6,183 nucleotides of DNA, taken from an uncultured Eubacteriales bacterium (GTDB lineage: Bacteria; Bacillota_A; Clostridia; Oscillospirales; CAG-272). Under the pieces are notes generated by a model that saw nothing but the letters and a program-made list of their open reading frames with translations, did not search any database and had not been told where the DNA came from. The first letter of the stretch is position 1. Each line of letters begins with the position of its first letter. Positions 1 to 6,080 of this stretch are shown in pieces. A program made the translations under genes and the position numbers. The stretch covers positions 1 through 6,183 of the forward strand of contig USKS01000100.1 in NCBI GenBank assembly GCA_900555345.1, read 5' to 3'.

Positions 1-1092
1 CGCAATGTTACGGGAGAGCCCATTATAATGGATATCAAAAAAATGCCGCATTTGCTAATTGCCGGCGCGACCGGTATGGGCAAATCCGTGTGCATAAACT
101 GCCTGCTTGTTTCAATGCTGTATAAAGCAAAGCCGGATGAGGTAAAACTTATACTCATAGACCCCAAAAAGGTGGAATTCGGCATATACAACGGGCTGCC
201 GCATCTTCTGGTGCCTGTGGTCAGCGATCCCAAAAAGGCGGCGGGCAGCCTTACATGGGCGGTCAACGAAATGGAGCGCCGTTTCAGCCTCATTGAGTAT
301 GTAGGCGTGCGCGATATCGAAAGCTACAACGAGATCACGAAAAACGACCCCGAAAAGGAGTATATGCCGCAGATCGTCATCGTTATAGACGAGCTTGCCG
401 ACCTTATGTCGACCGCTCCCGATGATGTGGAGACCTCCATTGCCCGCCTTGCGGCAAAGGCGAGAGCTGCGGGCATGCATCTTGTCATCGGCACACAGCG
501 TCCCTCCGTTGACGTTATCACCGGAGTCATCAAGGCGAACATACCGTCTCGTATTGCGTTTACGGTAGCAAGTCAGGTGGACTCCCGCACGATAATCGAC
601 AAGAGCGGCGCCGAAAATCTTATCGGCCGCGGCGATATGCTGTATAACCCCGTGGGCTGCTCAAAGCCAATGCGTGTGCAGGGTGCGTTCGTTTCCGAAA
701 AAGAGGTGGACGCCGTTGTGTCGTATATAAAGAAGAACGACACTGTGGGCGGCGCCGAGTACAGCGACGACGTTATGAAGCAGATAGAGGCGGAGGCAGC
801 TATGTGCGGGGTGAAGAAGAGCGGCGGCGGAGCTATGGCTTCGGCAGGAGGAGACGGTGAGGCGGATCCCCTTATGGATCAGGCGCTGGAGGTTGCTTTC
901 GAAAGCGGAAAGATATCAACATCACTCCTGCAGCGCAGACTTTCCGTCGGCTACGGCAGAGCGGCGAAGATAATCGACAAAATGGAGCAGTTGGGATATG
1001 TCAGCGCTCCCGACGGGCAGAAGCCGCGCGAGCTGCTTATATCAAAGCAGGAATATATGGAGCGCTGCGCCAAGGGCGGCGAAGAAGAATAA
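1..1092 (+). CDS. ftsK: DNA translocase FtsK/SpoIIIE, C-terminal part (5' truncated)
   Basis: An ATP-driven double-stranded DNA pump that moves chromosomal DNA through the closing division or sporulation septum. The reading frame is open from base 1, so the gene begins upstream and only the last 363 residues are visible; the ATG at 28 is internal. Seen: the Walker A loop GATGMGKS at 64-87, the Walker B strand IVIVIDE at 373-393, and the segment '[20 protein letters not shown]' typical of the RecA-like beta domain. Next come GRGDMLY, a Gly/Ala-rich linker near 811-864, and a C-terminal winged-helix gamma domain (about 865-1086) with the DNA-reading stretch '[20 protein letters not shown]'. In this family the gamma domain reads short polar DNA sequences (KOPS/SRS) that set the direction of pumping. 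The missing N-terminal part should hold the membrane segments. The sequence does not show whether this is the vegetative FtsK or the sporulation SpoIIIE paralogue. The family call is very secure. Confidence 0.96.
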   Translation, partial: RNVTGEPIIMDIKKMPHLLIAGATGMGKSVCINCLLVSMLYKAKPDEVKLILIDPKKVEFGIYNGLPHLLVPVVSDPKKAAGSLTWAVNEMERRFSLIEYVGVRDIESYNEITKNDPEKEYMPQIVIVIDELADLMSTAPDDVETSIARLAAKARAAGMHLVIGTQRPSVDVITGVIKANIPSRIAFTVASQVDSRTIIDKSGAENLIGRGDMLYNPVGCSKPMRVQGAFVSEKEVDAVVSYIKKNDTVGGAEYSDDVMKQIEAEAAMCGVKKSGGGAMASAGGDGEADPLMDQALEVAFESGKISTSLLQRRLSVGYGRAAKIIDKMEQLGYVSAPDGQKPRELLISKQEYMERCAKGGEEE

Positions 1093-1110
1093 AACGGCGC
1101 ATTGCCGGAT

Positions 1111-1114
1111 GGAG
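1111..1114 (+). promoter_or_regulatory. Ribosome binding site of the thymidylate kinase gene
   Basis: GGAG lies 10 bases before the ATG at 1125, within the 32-base gap after the ftsK stop. It supports the chosen start. The gap is too short to show a separate promoter, so co-transcription with ftsK is likely. Confidence 0.6.
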
Positions 1115-1124
1115 ATTTGGTATT

Positions 1125-1784
1125 ATGGGCAGATTTATAGTTATAGAGGGGCTTGACGGCAGCGGCAAAACTACGCAGAGCGAGCTTTTGGTGAACCGTC
1201 TGCGCGAGCAGGGCAAAAAAGTGCGCGCGCTGAGCTTCCCCCGCTACGGCGAAAAAAGCTGTACTCTTGTGGAAATGTATCTGAACGGCGAGCTGTCCGG
1301 CGATCCCGACGATATAAACGGCTACGCCGCCTCGGTTTTCTATGCGGCGGACAGATATGTCAGCTATATAACCGACTGGAAAAAAGATTACGAAGACCCG
1401 GACTGCATTGTTGTTGCAACAAGATTTACAACGGCGAACGCATACCATCAGCTCTCAAAGCTTGACAGAAGTCAGTGGGACAGCTTTCACGACTGGCTGT
1501 ACGATACGGAGTTCGACAAGCTGGGGCTGCCCAGACCGGATACGGTAGTGCTGCTTTCCATGGACACGGCGATCTCCTCCGAGCATGTTGAGGAGAGAAG
1601 TCATGAAACGGGGCAGAAAATGGATATACACGAGCTGGACGCGGATTACCTGCGCCGCTGCGCCGCTGCCGCGGCTTACGCCGCGAAGCGCGACGGCTGG
1701 AAGGTCGTGGAGTGCGCCCCGAACGGCAAGCTTTTGCCAAAGGAAGAGATCTTCAATAAAATACTCGGCGTGCTGGAGCTTTGA
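1125..1784 (+). CDS. tmk: Thymidylate kinase (dTMP kinase)
   Basis: Cytosolic P-loop kinase that phosphorylates dTMP to dTDP with ATP, a required step of dTTP synthesis. The 219-residue length fits the family (about 205-220). Seen: the P-loop GLDGSGKT at residues 9-16, the FPRY motif at 38-41 that contacts substrate in this family, and AADRY at 74-78. The segment 'TRFTTANAYHQLSKL' at 99-113 stands where many homologues have DRY-x-x-S. A LID-like stretch at 156-170 contains R158, K165 and DIHE (167-170). The usual Asp before the conserved Arg is Thr99, and Tyr is Phe101. This fits a clostridial branch with variation at this site, but it leaves a small chance of a related deoxynucleoside kinase. 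It follows ftsK by 32 bases, with a GGAG ribosome binding site 10 bases before the ATG. The start is supported because the P-loop falls at its usual distance from the N-terminus. Confidence 0.9.
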   Translation: MGRFIVIEGLDGSGKTTQSELLVNRLREQGKKVRALSFPRYGEKSCTLVEMYLNGELSGDPDDINGYAASVFYAADRYVSYITDWKKDYEDPDCIVVATRFTTANAYHQLSKLDRSQWDSFHDWLYDTEFDKLGLPRPDTVVLLSMDTAISSEHVEERSHETGQKMDIHELDADYLRRCAAAAAYAAKRDGWKVVECAPNGKLLPKEEIFNKILGVLEL

Positions 1785-1820
1785 ATATAGGCTTGCGCGC
1801 GTCGATGCGGCGGAAGCGCT

Positions 1821-1847
1821 TTGACGAACATATAAAACATATATAAG
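1821..1847 (+). promoter_or_regulatory. Possible sigma-A-type promoter before the DJ-1 gene
   Basis: An AT-rich island in an otherwise GC-rich region holds TTGACG (1821-1826, five of six matches to the -35 consensus) and TATAAG (1842-1847, five of six matches to the -10). They are 15 bases apart, shorter than the usual 16-18. The island lies in the largest gap between genes and about 65 bases before the next start codon, so it could drive the DJ-1/cyclo-ligase/protease/mltG group separately from ftsK-tmk. The tight spacing keeps confidence modest. Confidence 0.35.
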
Positions 1848-1889
1848 CTTTTGCGGCGGCCGCTCCGTATCGGGAGCGGCGGCAAAAGC
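1847..1889 (+). repeat. Interrupted inverted repeat (RNA hairpin) in the leader of the DJ-1 gene
   Basis: Outer arms GCTTTTGC (1847-1854) and GCAAAAGC (1882-1889) pair over 8 bp. Inner arms GCCGCTCC (1859-1866) and GGAGCGGC (1873-1880) pair over another 8 bp. The loop is six bases, GTATCG, and an asymmetric internal bulge has GGCG on one side and a single G on the other. No run of T follows on the + strand, so it is not a standard intrinsic terminator. It could be a 3' stabilising or partial termination structure for tmk, or a leader structure ahead of the ribosome binding site at 1903. If the promoter at 1821-1847 is real, its transcript would start inside the left outer arm and keep mainly the inner stem. 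Confidence 0.6.
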
Positions 1890-1902
1890 AGCAGACGGAA
1901 AC

Positions 1903-1906
1903 GGAG
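1903..1906 (+). promoter_or_regulatory. Ribosome binding site of the DJ-1 family gene
   Basis: GGAG lies six bases before the ATG at 1913. It is the clearest ribosome binding site of the downstream gene trio. The two genes that follow have no close equivalent and appear to depend on translation arriving from this start. Confidence 0.65.
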
Positions 1907-1912
1907 AATTTT

Positions 1913-2470
1913 ATGGTATACGTATTTCTTGCAGACGGATTTGAAGAAGTTGAGGCGCTGACCCCTGTCGATCTTCTGCGCCGCGCGGGTGCCGAAGTGC
2001 GCACGGTGGGCGTAGGCTCAAAGAATATAACGGGCGCGCACGGTATTACCGTCGCCTGCGACATGAGCGAGGACGAGGCTGCGGCGTCAATAAAAGAAGC
2101 GCCGGAGGCGCTTGAAATGACGGTGCTGCCCGGCGGCATGCCCGGAACGCTCAATCTCGGCAAAAGCGGAACGGTGTCGCATTTTCTTGACGCGGCGGCA
2201 GAATGCGGCGCGTATATAGGAGCTATCTGCGCCGCTCCTTCCGTGCTCGGTGCAAAGGGACTTCTCAGGGGACGCCGCGCCGTTTGCTACCCGGGCTTTG
2301 AAGATAAGCTTACGGGGGCGAAGATCGAAAACGCGGGAGTTGTGCGCGACGGAAATATTATCTGCGCGCGCGCCGCGGGCAGCGCGGTCGAATTTGCGCT
2401 TTGCCTTATATCCGCGCTGAAGGGAGAGCGCGCCGCAGAGGAAGTGCGGCACGCCATTATTGCGCAGTGA
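1913..2470 (+). CDS. DJ-1/PfpI (ThiJ/YajL-like) family protein
   Basis: A 185-residue protein of the DJ-1 branch of the class I glutamine amidotransferase-like fold. Members are reported as stress-protective proteins, glyoxalases or protein/nucleotide deglycases. The exact reaction of this one cannot be told from sequence, and the deglycase activity is debated. Seen: the N-terminal 'LADGFEEVEALTPVDLLRRA', whose Glu14 matches the acidic partner of the reactive cysteine in human DJ-1; VLPGGMPG at 71-78; the nucleophile-elbow motif GAICAAPS with Cys106; CYPGFEDKL at 125-133; and a C-terminal RAAGSAVEFAL that aligns with the usual RGPGTSxEFAL. Tyr126 stands where human DJ-1 has His126, and the GPGT turn is altered to AAGS, so catalytic details may differ. 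Its stop codon overlaps the start of the cyclo-ligase gene by four bases (GTGA), which points to translational coupling. Start chosen from the GGAG at 1903 and the family's short N-terminus. Confidence 0.9.
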   Translation: MVYVFLADGFEEVEALTPVDLLRRAGAEVRTVGVGSKNITGAHGITVACDMSEDEAAASIKEAPEALEMTVLPGGMPGTLNLGKSGTVSHFLDAAAECGAYIGAICAAPSVLGAKGLLRGRRAVCYPGFEDKLTGAKIENAGVVRDGNIICARAAGSAVEFALCLISALKGERAAEEVRHAIIAQ

Positions 2471-3048
2471 GTCTTAAAGAAGCAAAGGACGGTCTGCGCG
2501 CCGAGTATAAAGTAAAGCGCGCCGCTCTCGATGCGGAAATAAAGCGGCAGTGGGATGCGAAAATATGCGAGAGGGCTCTCTCTCTTGTGAGCTTTCGCTG
2601 CGCGGACTATGTTCTCATGTATGCCGCCCAGGAAAACGAAATATGCGTTGACAGCCTGGCAAAAGAGGCGCTGCGGCAGGGAAAGAAAGTCGCTTTTCCC
2701 GTCTGCGATGCCGAAAACCATACCATGAGCTATCATTTCGTATCGTCACTTTCCGAGCTTTCGGTCGGAACGTACGGCATACGCGAGCCGGATAAAGGCG
2801 CTCCGTCCTACAGCGTTGAGAACTGCCGCGGCAGCGCAATATGCTTTGTGCCCGGGCTTGTTTTCGATACGCACGGATACCGCGTCGGCTACGGCAAAGG
2901 CTATTATGACAGATTTCTCTCCGGTTTCTGCGGCAGCAGGATCGGCATTGTATATTCGGATTTCATTCTGCCCGAGGTTCCCCGCGGACGGTATGACGAA
3001 AGGGTCGATATGCTTATCGGCGAAAAGGGTGTGAAGCTTACAAAGTGA
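2467..3048 (+). CDS. 5-formyltetrahydrofolate cyclo-ligase (methenyl-THF synthetase)
   Basis: Cytosolic enzyme that converts 5-formyltetrahydrofolate to 5,10-methenyltetrahydrofolate with ATP, returning a storage or inhibitory folate to the one-carbon pool. The start is placed at GTG 2467, giving 193 residues (the family is usually about 180-200). An in-frame TTG at 2401 would add 22 Arg-rich residues unlike the family and overlap the DJ-1 gene by 70 bases. Seen: an N-terminal K-x-x-LR-x-x-Y helix, GKKVAFPV, YGIREP, and the family signature 'PGLVFDTHGYRVGYGKGYYD' beginning at residue 129 (2851-2910). Near the C-terminus the usual 'HD..VD..IT' is RYDERVDMLIG, so the expected His is Tyr and the Thr is Gly. 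No ribosome binding site lies close to the GTG, and the GTGA overlap with the DJ-1 stop suggests coupled translation. Nearby tmk gives a loose link through thymidylate synthesis, which consumes methylene-THF. Confidence 0.93.
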   Translation: MSLKEAKDGLRAEYKVKRAALDAEIKRQWDAKICERALSLVSFRCADYVLMYAAQENEICVDSLAKEALRQGKKVAFPVCDAENHTMSYHFVSSLSELSVGTYGIREPDKGAPSYSVENCRGSAICFVPGLVFDTHGYRVGYGKGYYDRFLSGFCGSRIGIVYSDFILPEVPRGRYDERVDMLIGEKGVKLTK

Positions 3049-3962
3049 AAGTAAAAGGAATACACGCCGCACCGGCGCTGCTTATAGTTGTTTTCGCACT
3101 GACGGCAGCCTCGGGTAGGCTTGATCTGTCAAAGCTCGGGGCAGCGACAAATCCGTATCTCACGGTCATGATACTGGAGCTGTGCTGCATAGGGCTGCCC
3201 GCCGTATTTTTCTGCCTGCTTCGGGGCGGAGAATACAAGGGCCGTCTCGGGCTGCGCCCCATGAGGCTTTCTCACATAACGGTCTCGGTATATGCGCTGC
3301 TTGTTATTGTCTGCGGCTGCATTGCCATAAGTCTTGTTATGTACAATCTGTTTCCCGAGGCGTTCGCGGCATCGGCTCCGCAAAGCATGACGGCGGCGGT
3401 ATCTGAGTACAGCAAAACGGATACGCTTTATACGGCGCTCGCTTTCGGTGTGCTGCCCGCGCTTCTGGAGGAGTTTCTGTTCCGCGGCATCGTGCTTGCG
3501 GAATATTCGCCATGGGGCGCCTCCTGCGCCGTTATAATGTCGTCGCTTACGTTTTCAATGCTCCATTTCAATCCGGTCAGACTGCCCATATACCTTTTCT
3601 GCGGCATAGTTTTGTCGCTTCTGACGGCTGCCACCGGATCCATTATCCCCGCAATGCTCATACATACGGCGAACAATGTGTTCGTTCTGTATTTTGAATC
3701 ATATATATACAAGGTTGCCGCAAAGCACAGCGGCGGACTTGTAATGCTTGCTTTTTTGGTGGTGAGCGCGCTGCTCATATTTGCGGCTCTGTTCTTCTCC
3801 GGTGCGGAAAAGCTGTATCGGGCAAAGAGCGAAAAAAACGAGCCGTCGCCTCTTGTGCGGCAGCGCGGTGCGGGAGAAGCACCGCTGTTTATACAGGCGC
3901 TTATCTCTCCCACGTTTCTTATACTTGCAGTGTTCTACGTTGTAGCGTCATTTGTCATATGA
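3045..3962 (+). CDS. CPBP family intramembrane glutamic protease (Abi/CAAX-protease-like)
   Basis: A 305-residue multi-pass membrane protein with the three signature motifs of the CPBP (CAAX protease and bacteriocin-processing) family: EEFLFR (Glu142, Glu143, Arg147), F-x-x-x-H (Phe170, His174) and H-x-x-x-N (His207, Asn211). Hydrophobic stretches, read by eye, fall near residues 8-22, 41-59, 80-103, 128-150, 158-173, 182-206, 232-252 and 285-304. A charged, presumably cytosolic loop at about 254-280 lies before the last one. In the family the glutamates and histidines form the intramembrane active site; known substrates are prenylated proteins or, in bacteria, bacteriocin-related peptides and signalling proteins. 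The substrate here is unknown, and no peptide or bacteriocin gene lies nearby. It starts with GTG at 3045, overlapping the cyclo-ligase TGA by four bases, and lacks a good ribosome binding site at close range. mltG follows after 23 bases. Confidence 0.92.
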   Translation: MKVKGIHAAPALLIVVFALTAASGRLDLSKLGAATNPYLTVMILELCCIGLPAVFFCLLRGGEYKGRLGLRPMRLSHITVSVYALLVIVCGCIAISLVMYNLFPEAFAASAPQSMTAAVSEYSKTDTLYTALAFGVLPALLEEFLFRGIVLAEYSPWGASCAVIMSSLTFSMLHFNPVRLPIYLFCGIVLSLLTAATGSIIPAMLIHTANNVFVLYFESYIYKVAAKHSGGLVMLAFLVVSALLIFAALFFSGAEKLYRAKSEKNEPSPLVRQRGAGEAPLFIQALISPTFLILAVFYVVASFVI

Positions 3963-3970
3963 TTGCGTAA

Positions 3971-3977
3971 AGAAAGG
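3971..3977 (+). promoter_or_regulatory. Ribosome binding site of mltG
   Basis: AGAAAGG lies eight bases before the ATG at 3986, inside the 23-base gap after the protease gene. It fixes the mltG start and shows that this gene, unlike the two before it, is independently initiated on the same likely transcript. Confidence 0.6.
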
Positions 3978-3985
3978 CTGATAAC

Positions 3986-6079
3986 ATGAACGAAAACAAC
4001 AGACCCGACTTTGAAAAAGACGGAGACGAATTTATATTCGAGGGCAAACTGCGCCGCAGTGCGGCGGAGCGTGCGGCGCACGCAGATGCAAGCGGCGCCG
4101 CCCCGGGCAGAGCACCCGGGCAGGAGCGCGGACAAAGCGGCTTGGCGGGTCAGCCTCGTCCCGCGGGAGCGGAGCAGGCGCCGTCCGGCGGCGCGAGAAT
4201 GCCGTCCGACGGCACGGTGCAGGGTCATTTTGCGGGTGCCGCGAGAGCATCGCAGCCAGCCCGTCGTCCCGACGGACAGGGAACCTCTGTCGACAGAGAT
4301 GTTCGCCGCGCAAGCGGCGCGGGCGCCGAGAGCAGAGAGCAGCGCGGCGCTCCCCGACCCGTGCGTCCCATGTCGGCAGAGAGCGGCGCGGCGGCTCCCC
4401 GCCGCCCAATATCAGCCGAAGGCGGAGCTCCTCGCAGACCGAGTTCTTCCGCAGGCGGCGCTGCCGTGCGCGGCGGCGCGGGTGCCGACGGCGTTCGCAG
4501 AGCGCCCGCGGCAAGACCCATTGACACAGCGGCGGCGCAGGCACGCCCCGCAGACGCGGCGAATATATCAGCGGCGCAGGGTGCAGGCTCATCTGCAGCA
4601 AGACCTGTGCAGAGCGGCTCCCTGTCGGATACCTCAAGAGCGGCAGGTCAGAGGCAGACCGCACCGAGAGCAGAGTCTGCGGGCAGCCGTGCGGCTCAGG
4701 GCGCAAACTTTGCCCATGGCGCAGGCGCCGCGGCAAACGGTGCGCCCATGCGTGCTCCCCGCCCCCGTCCGGTCGCCCCGAACGCTTCTGCAAAGGGTGC
4801 CGTAGTTCCCTCTGTCGGATCGGGCATTGAGAAGAAAGAAGCACCGGGCGCTGCCGCATCAAAGGAAGCGGCAAAAACTCCGGCATATGCCGCGCGCAGA
4901 GCGTACACGCCGACCGAGCTGCCGTCAGGCGTTTCGGCTTCAAAGTCCTCCGGCACGGCTCCGGCGACCACTCCCAAAGGCGACAACACCCGCGCCGGCG
5001 CCGACATGATGACAAGTGTCGTCAAGGGTATTATATACATGGTGCTCGTGCTCGTTGTGTCCGTGTTCATCTCGATTTTTGCCATCCGCATCGGCAACGA
5101 TGTGTTTGCGTTTGTCAAAAGCGATGAGGTCATAGATGTCACCATTCCCGAGGGAGCGACCACGTCCGAGATAGCGTCGATCCTTTCCGACAACGGAATT
5201 ATAAAGTATCCCGCCATATTCAAGCTGTATGCTTCTCTCAAGCACGAAAAGGGCGAATATGTCGCCGGCAGCTATTCCGTTTCGCCGTCCATGAGCTACG
5301 ATCAGCTCAGAAACAGCTTCAAAAAGCAGATAGAAACGGGTACGTGCTGGATAACCATCCCCGAGGGCTACACAACCGACGAAATTATCGATCTTATGGT
5401 TGAAAACGGCATCGGCACCAGGGAAAAATATATTGACGTTATCAACAACTACGACTTTGATTTCTGGTTTATTGATGAGCTTGAGGAGAACGGCGTAAGC
5501 CCTGACAGGTACTACCGTCTCGACGGGTATCTCTTCCCCGACTCGTATGAGTTTTACAAGGCGTCGAGCGAGGAGACGGTCATAAAAAAGCTGCTCGCCC
5601 GCTTTGACGAGGTGTTCGTCTCCGACTACAAGACGCGCGCCGCACAGCTGGGATATACAGTGGATCAGATAGTGACCATTGCGTCTCTTGTGGAAAAAGA
5701 GGCGGGCAGATCGTCAGACTTTATGTATGTTTCGTCTGTTTTTCACAACAGGCTGAAGGATCCGGGCAACTTCCCGCGGCTCGAAAGCGACGCTACCGTT
5801 GTTTATGCGATCCAGGCGAACACGGGCGTCCGCCCCAAGGAGGTCACCCCCGAGGATCTGAAGTATGAAAGCCCCTACAACACTTATCTGAACAGCGGAC
5901 TGACCCCCGGGCCTATCACGAATCCCAGCGCCAGCGCCATCAGATACGCGCTGTATCCGGCAAACACTAATTACAAATACTTCGTAAGCGCCGATAACGG
6001 TCAGACGTTCTTCGCCGCAACAAAGGGCGAACACGACGCGAACATCCAGACGGTGAAGCAGCTGAACGATCAGAAGTAA
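3986..6079 (+). CDS. mltG: Endolytic transglycosylase MltG (YceG family) with a long disordered N-terminal extension
   Basis: Membrane-anchored lytic transglycosylase that cleaves nascent peptidoglycan strands and is thought to end glycan polymerisation. The 697 residues are about twice the usual 330-400. Residues 1-25 are acidic (DFEKDGDEFIFEGK). About 22-335 is low-complexity Ala/Gly/Arg/Pro/Ser and should be cytoplasmic and unstructured. One membrane segment follows at about 348-367 (GIIYMVLVLVVSVFISIFAI). From about 378 the outer-face YceG fold begins with the LysM-like IPEGATTSEIASIL. The transglycosylase core shows LDGYLFPDSY (512-521), ASLVEKE with likely catalytic Glu570 (matching Glu218 of the E. 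coli enzyme), VFHNRL (585-590), LESDATVVYA, YNTYLNSGLTPGPITNP (631-647) and a C-terminal YFVSADNGQTFF. The 'LQSDPTV' of many homologues reads LESDATV here. The frame is continuous across the repetitive region, which argues against a sequencing frameshift. Confidence 0.95.
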   Translation: MNENNRPDFEKDGDEFIFEGKLRRSAAERAAHADASGAAPGRAPGQERGQSGLAGQPRPAGAEQAPSGGARMPSDGTVQGHFAGAARASQPARRPDGQGTSVDRDVRRASGAGAESREQRGAPRPVRPMSAESGAAAPRRPISAEGGAPRRPSSSAGGAAVRGGAGADGVRRAPAARPIDTAAAQARPADAANISAAQGAGSSAARPVQSGSLSDTSRAAGQRQTAPRAESAGSRAAQGANFAHGAGAAANGAPMRAPRPRPVAPNASAKGAVVPSVGSGIEKKEAPGAAASKEAAKTPAYAARRAYTPTELPSGVSASKSSGTAPATTPKGDNTRAGADMMTSVVKGIIYMVLVLVVSVFISIFAIRIGNDVFAFVKSDEVIDVTIPEGATTSEIASILSDNGIIKYPAIFKLYASLKHEKGEYVAGSYSVSPSMSYDQLRNSFKKQIETGTCWITIPEGYTTDEIIDLMVENGIGTREKYIDVINNYDFDFWFIDELEENGVSPDRYYRLDGYLFPDSYEFYKASSEETVIKKLLARFDEVFVSDYKTRAAQLGYTVDQIVTIASLVEKEAGRSSDFMYVSSVFHNRLKDPGNFPRLESDATVVYAIQANTGVRPKEVTPEDLKYESPYNTYLNSGLTPGPITNPSASAIRYALYPANTNYKYFVSADNGQTFFAATKGEHDANIQTVKQLNDQK
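4364..4462 (+). repeat. Degenerate three-unit peptide repeat inside the MltG extension
   Basis: Three successive units starting with Arg-Pro are seen at MltG residues 127-159: RPMSAESGAAAPR, RPISAEGGAPR and RPSSSAGGA. They begin at bases 4364, 4403 and 4436. The peptide pattern is clearer than the DNA similarity, because codons differ between units. This suggests either an old duplication or selection on composition. Confidence 0.5.
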
Positions 6080-6080
6080 T

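Noticed and set aside
28..30. ATG at 28 as the true start of the FtsK gene
   Set aside because: The frame is open to base 1, and the residues before it (RNVTGEPII) fit the conserved strand that precedes the Walker A region in FtsK. The motor domain would be cut by starting here.
951..1448. A 165-codon minus-strand open frame across the ftsK-tmk junction
   Set aside because: It lies opposite two well-supported genes, has no recognisable motifs and would share their strongly conserved segments.
1847..1895. Intrinsic terminator after tmk
   Set aside because: The hairpin is strong but is followed by AGCAGACGG with no T-run, so it is listed only as an inverted repeat.
2401..2466. TTG start at 2401 giving a longer cyclo-ligase
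   Set aside because: The added residues are Arg-rich and unlike the family, they overlap the DJ-1 gene by 70 bases, and the GTG at 2467 gives the normal length with a typical stop-start overlap.
4011..4805. A 264-codon open frame on the + strand in another frame of the MltG extension
   Set aside because: Arg/Ala-rich shadow of the GC-rich low-complexity segment, with no ribosome binding site or domain.
4032..5015. A 327-codon open frame on the minus strand, opposite the MltG extension
   Set aside because: Its translation is Arg/Pro/Leu-rich with no recognisable domain, and it is the expected by-product of GC-rich Ala/Arg/Pro codons on the other strand. The + strand frame is continuous into a clear MltG domain.
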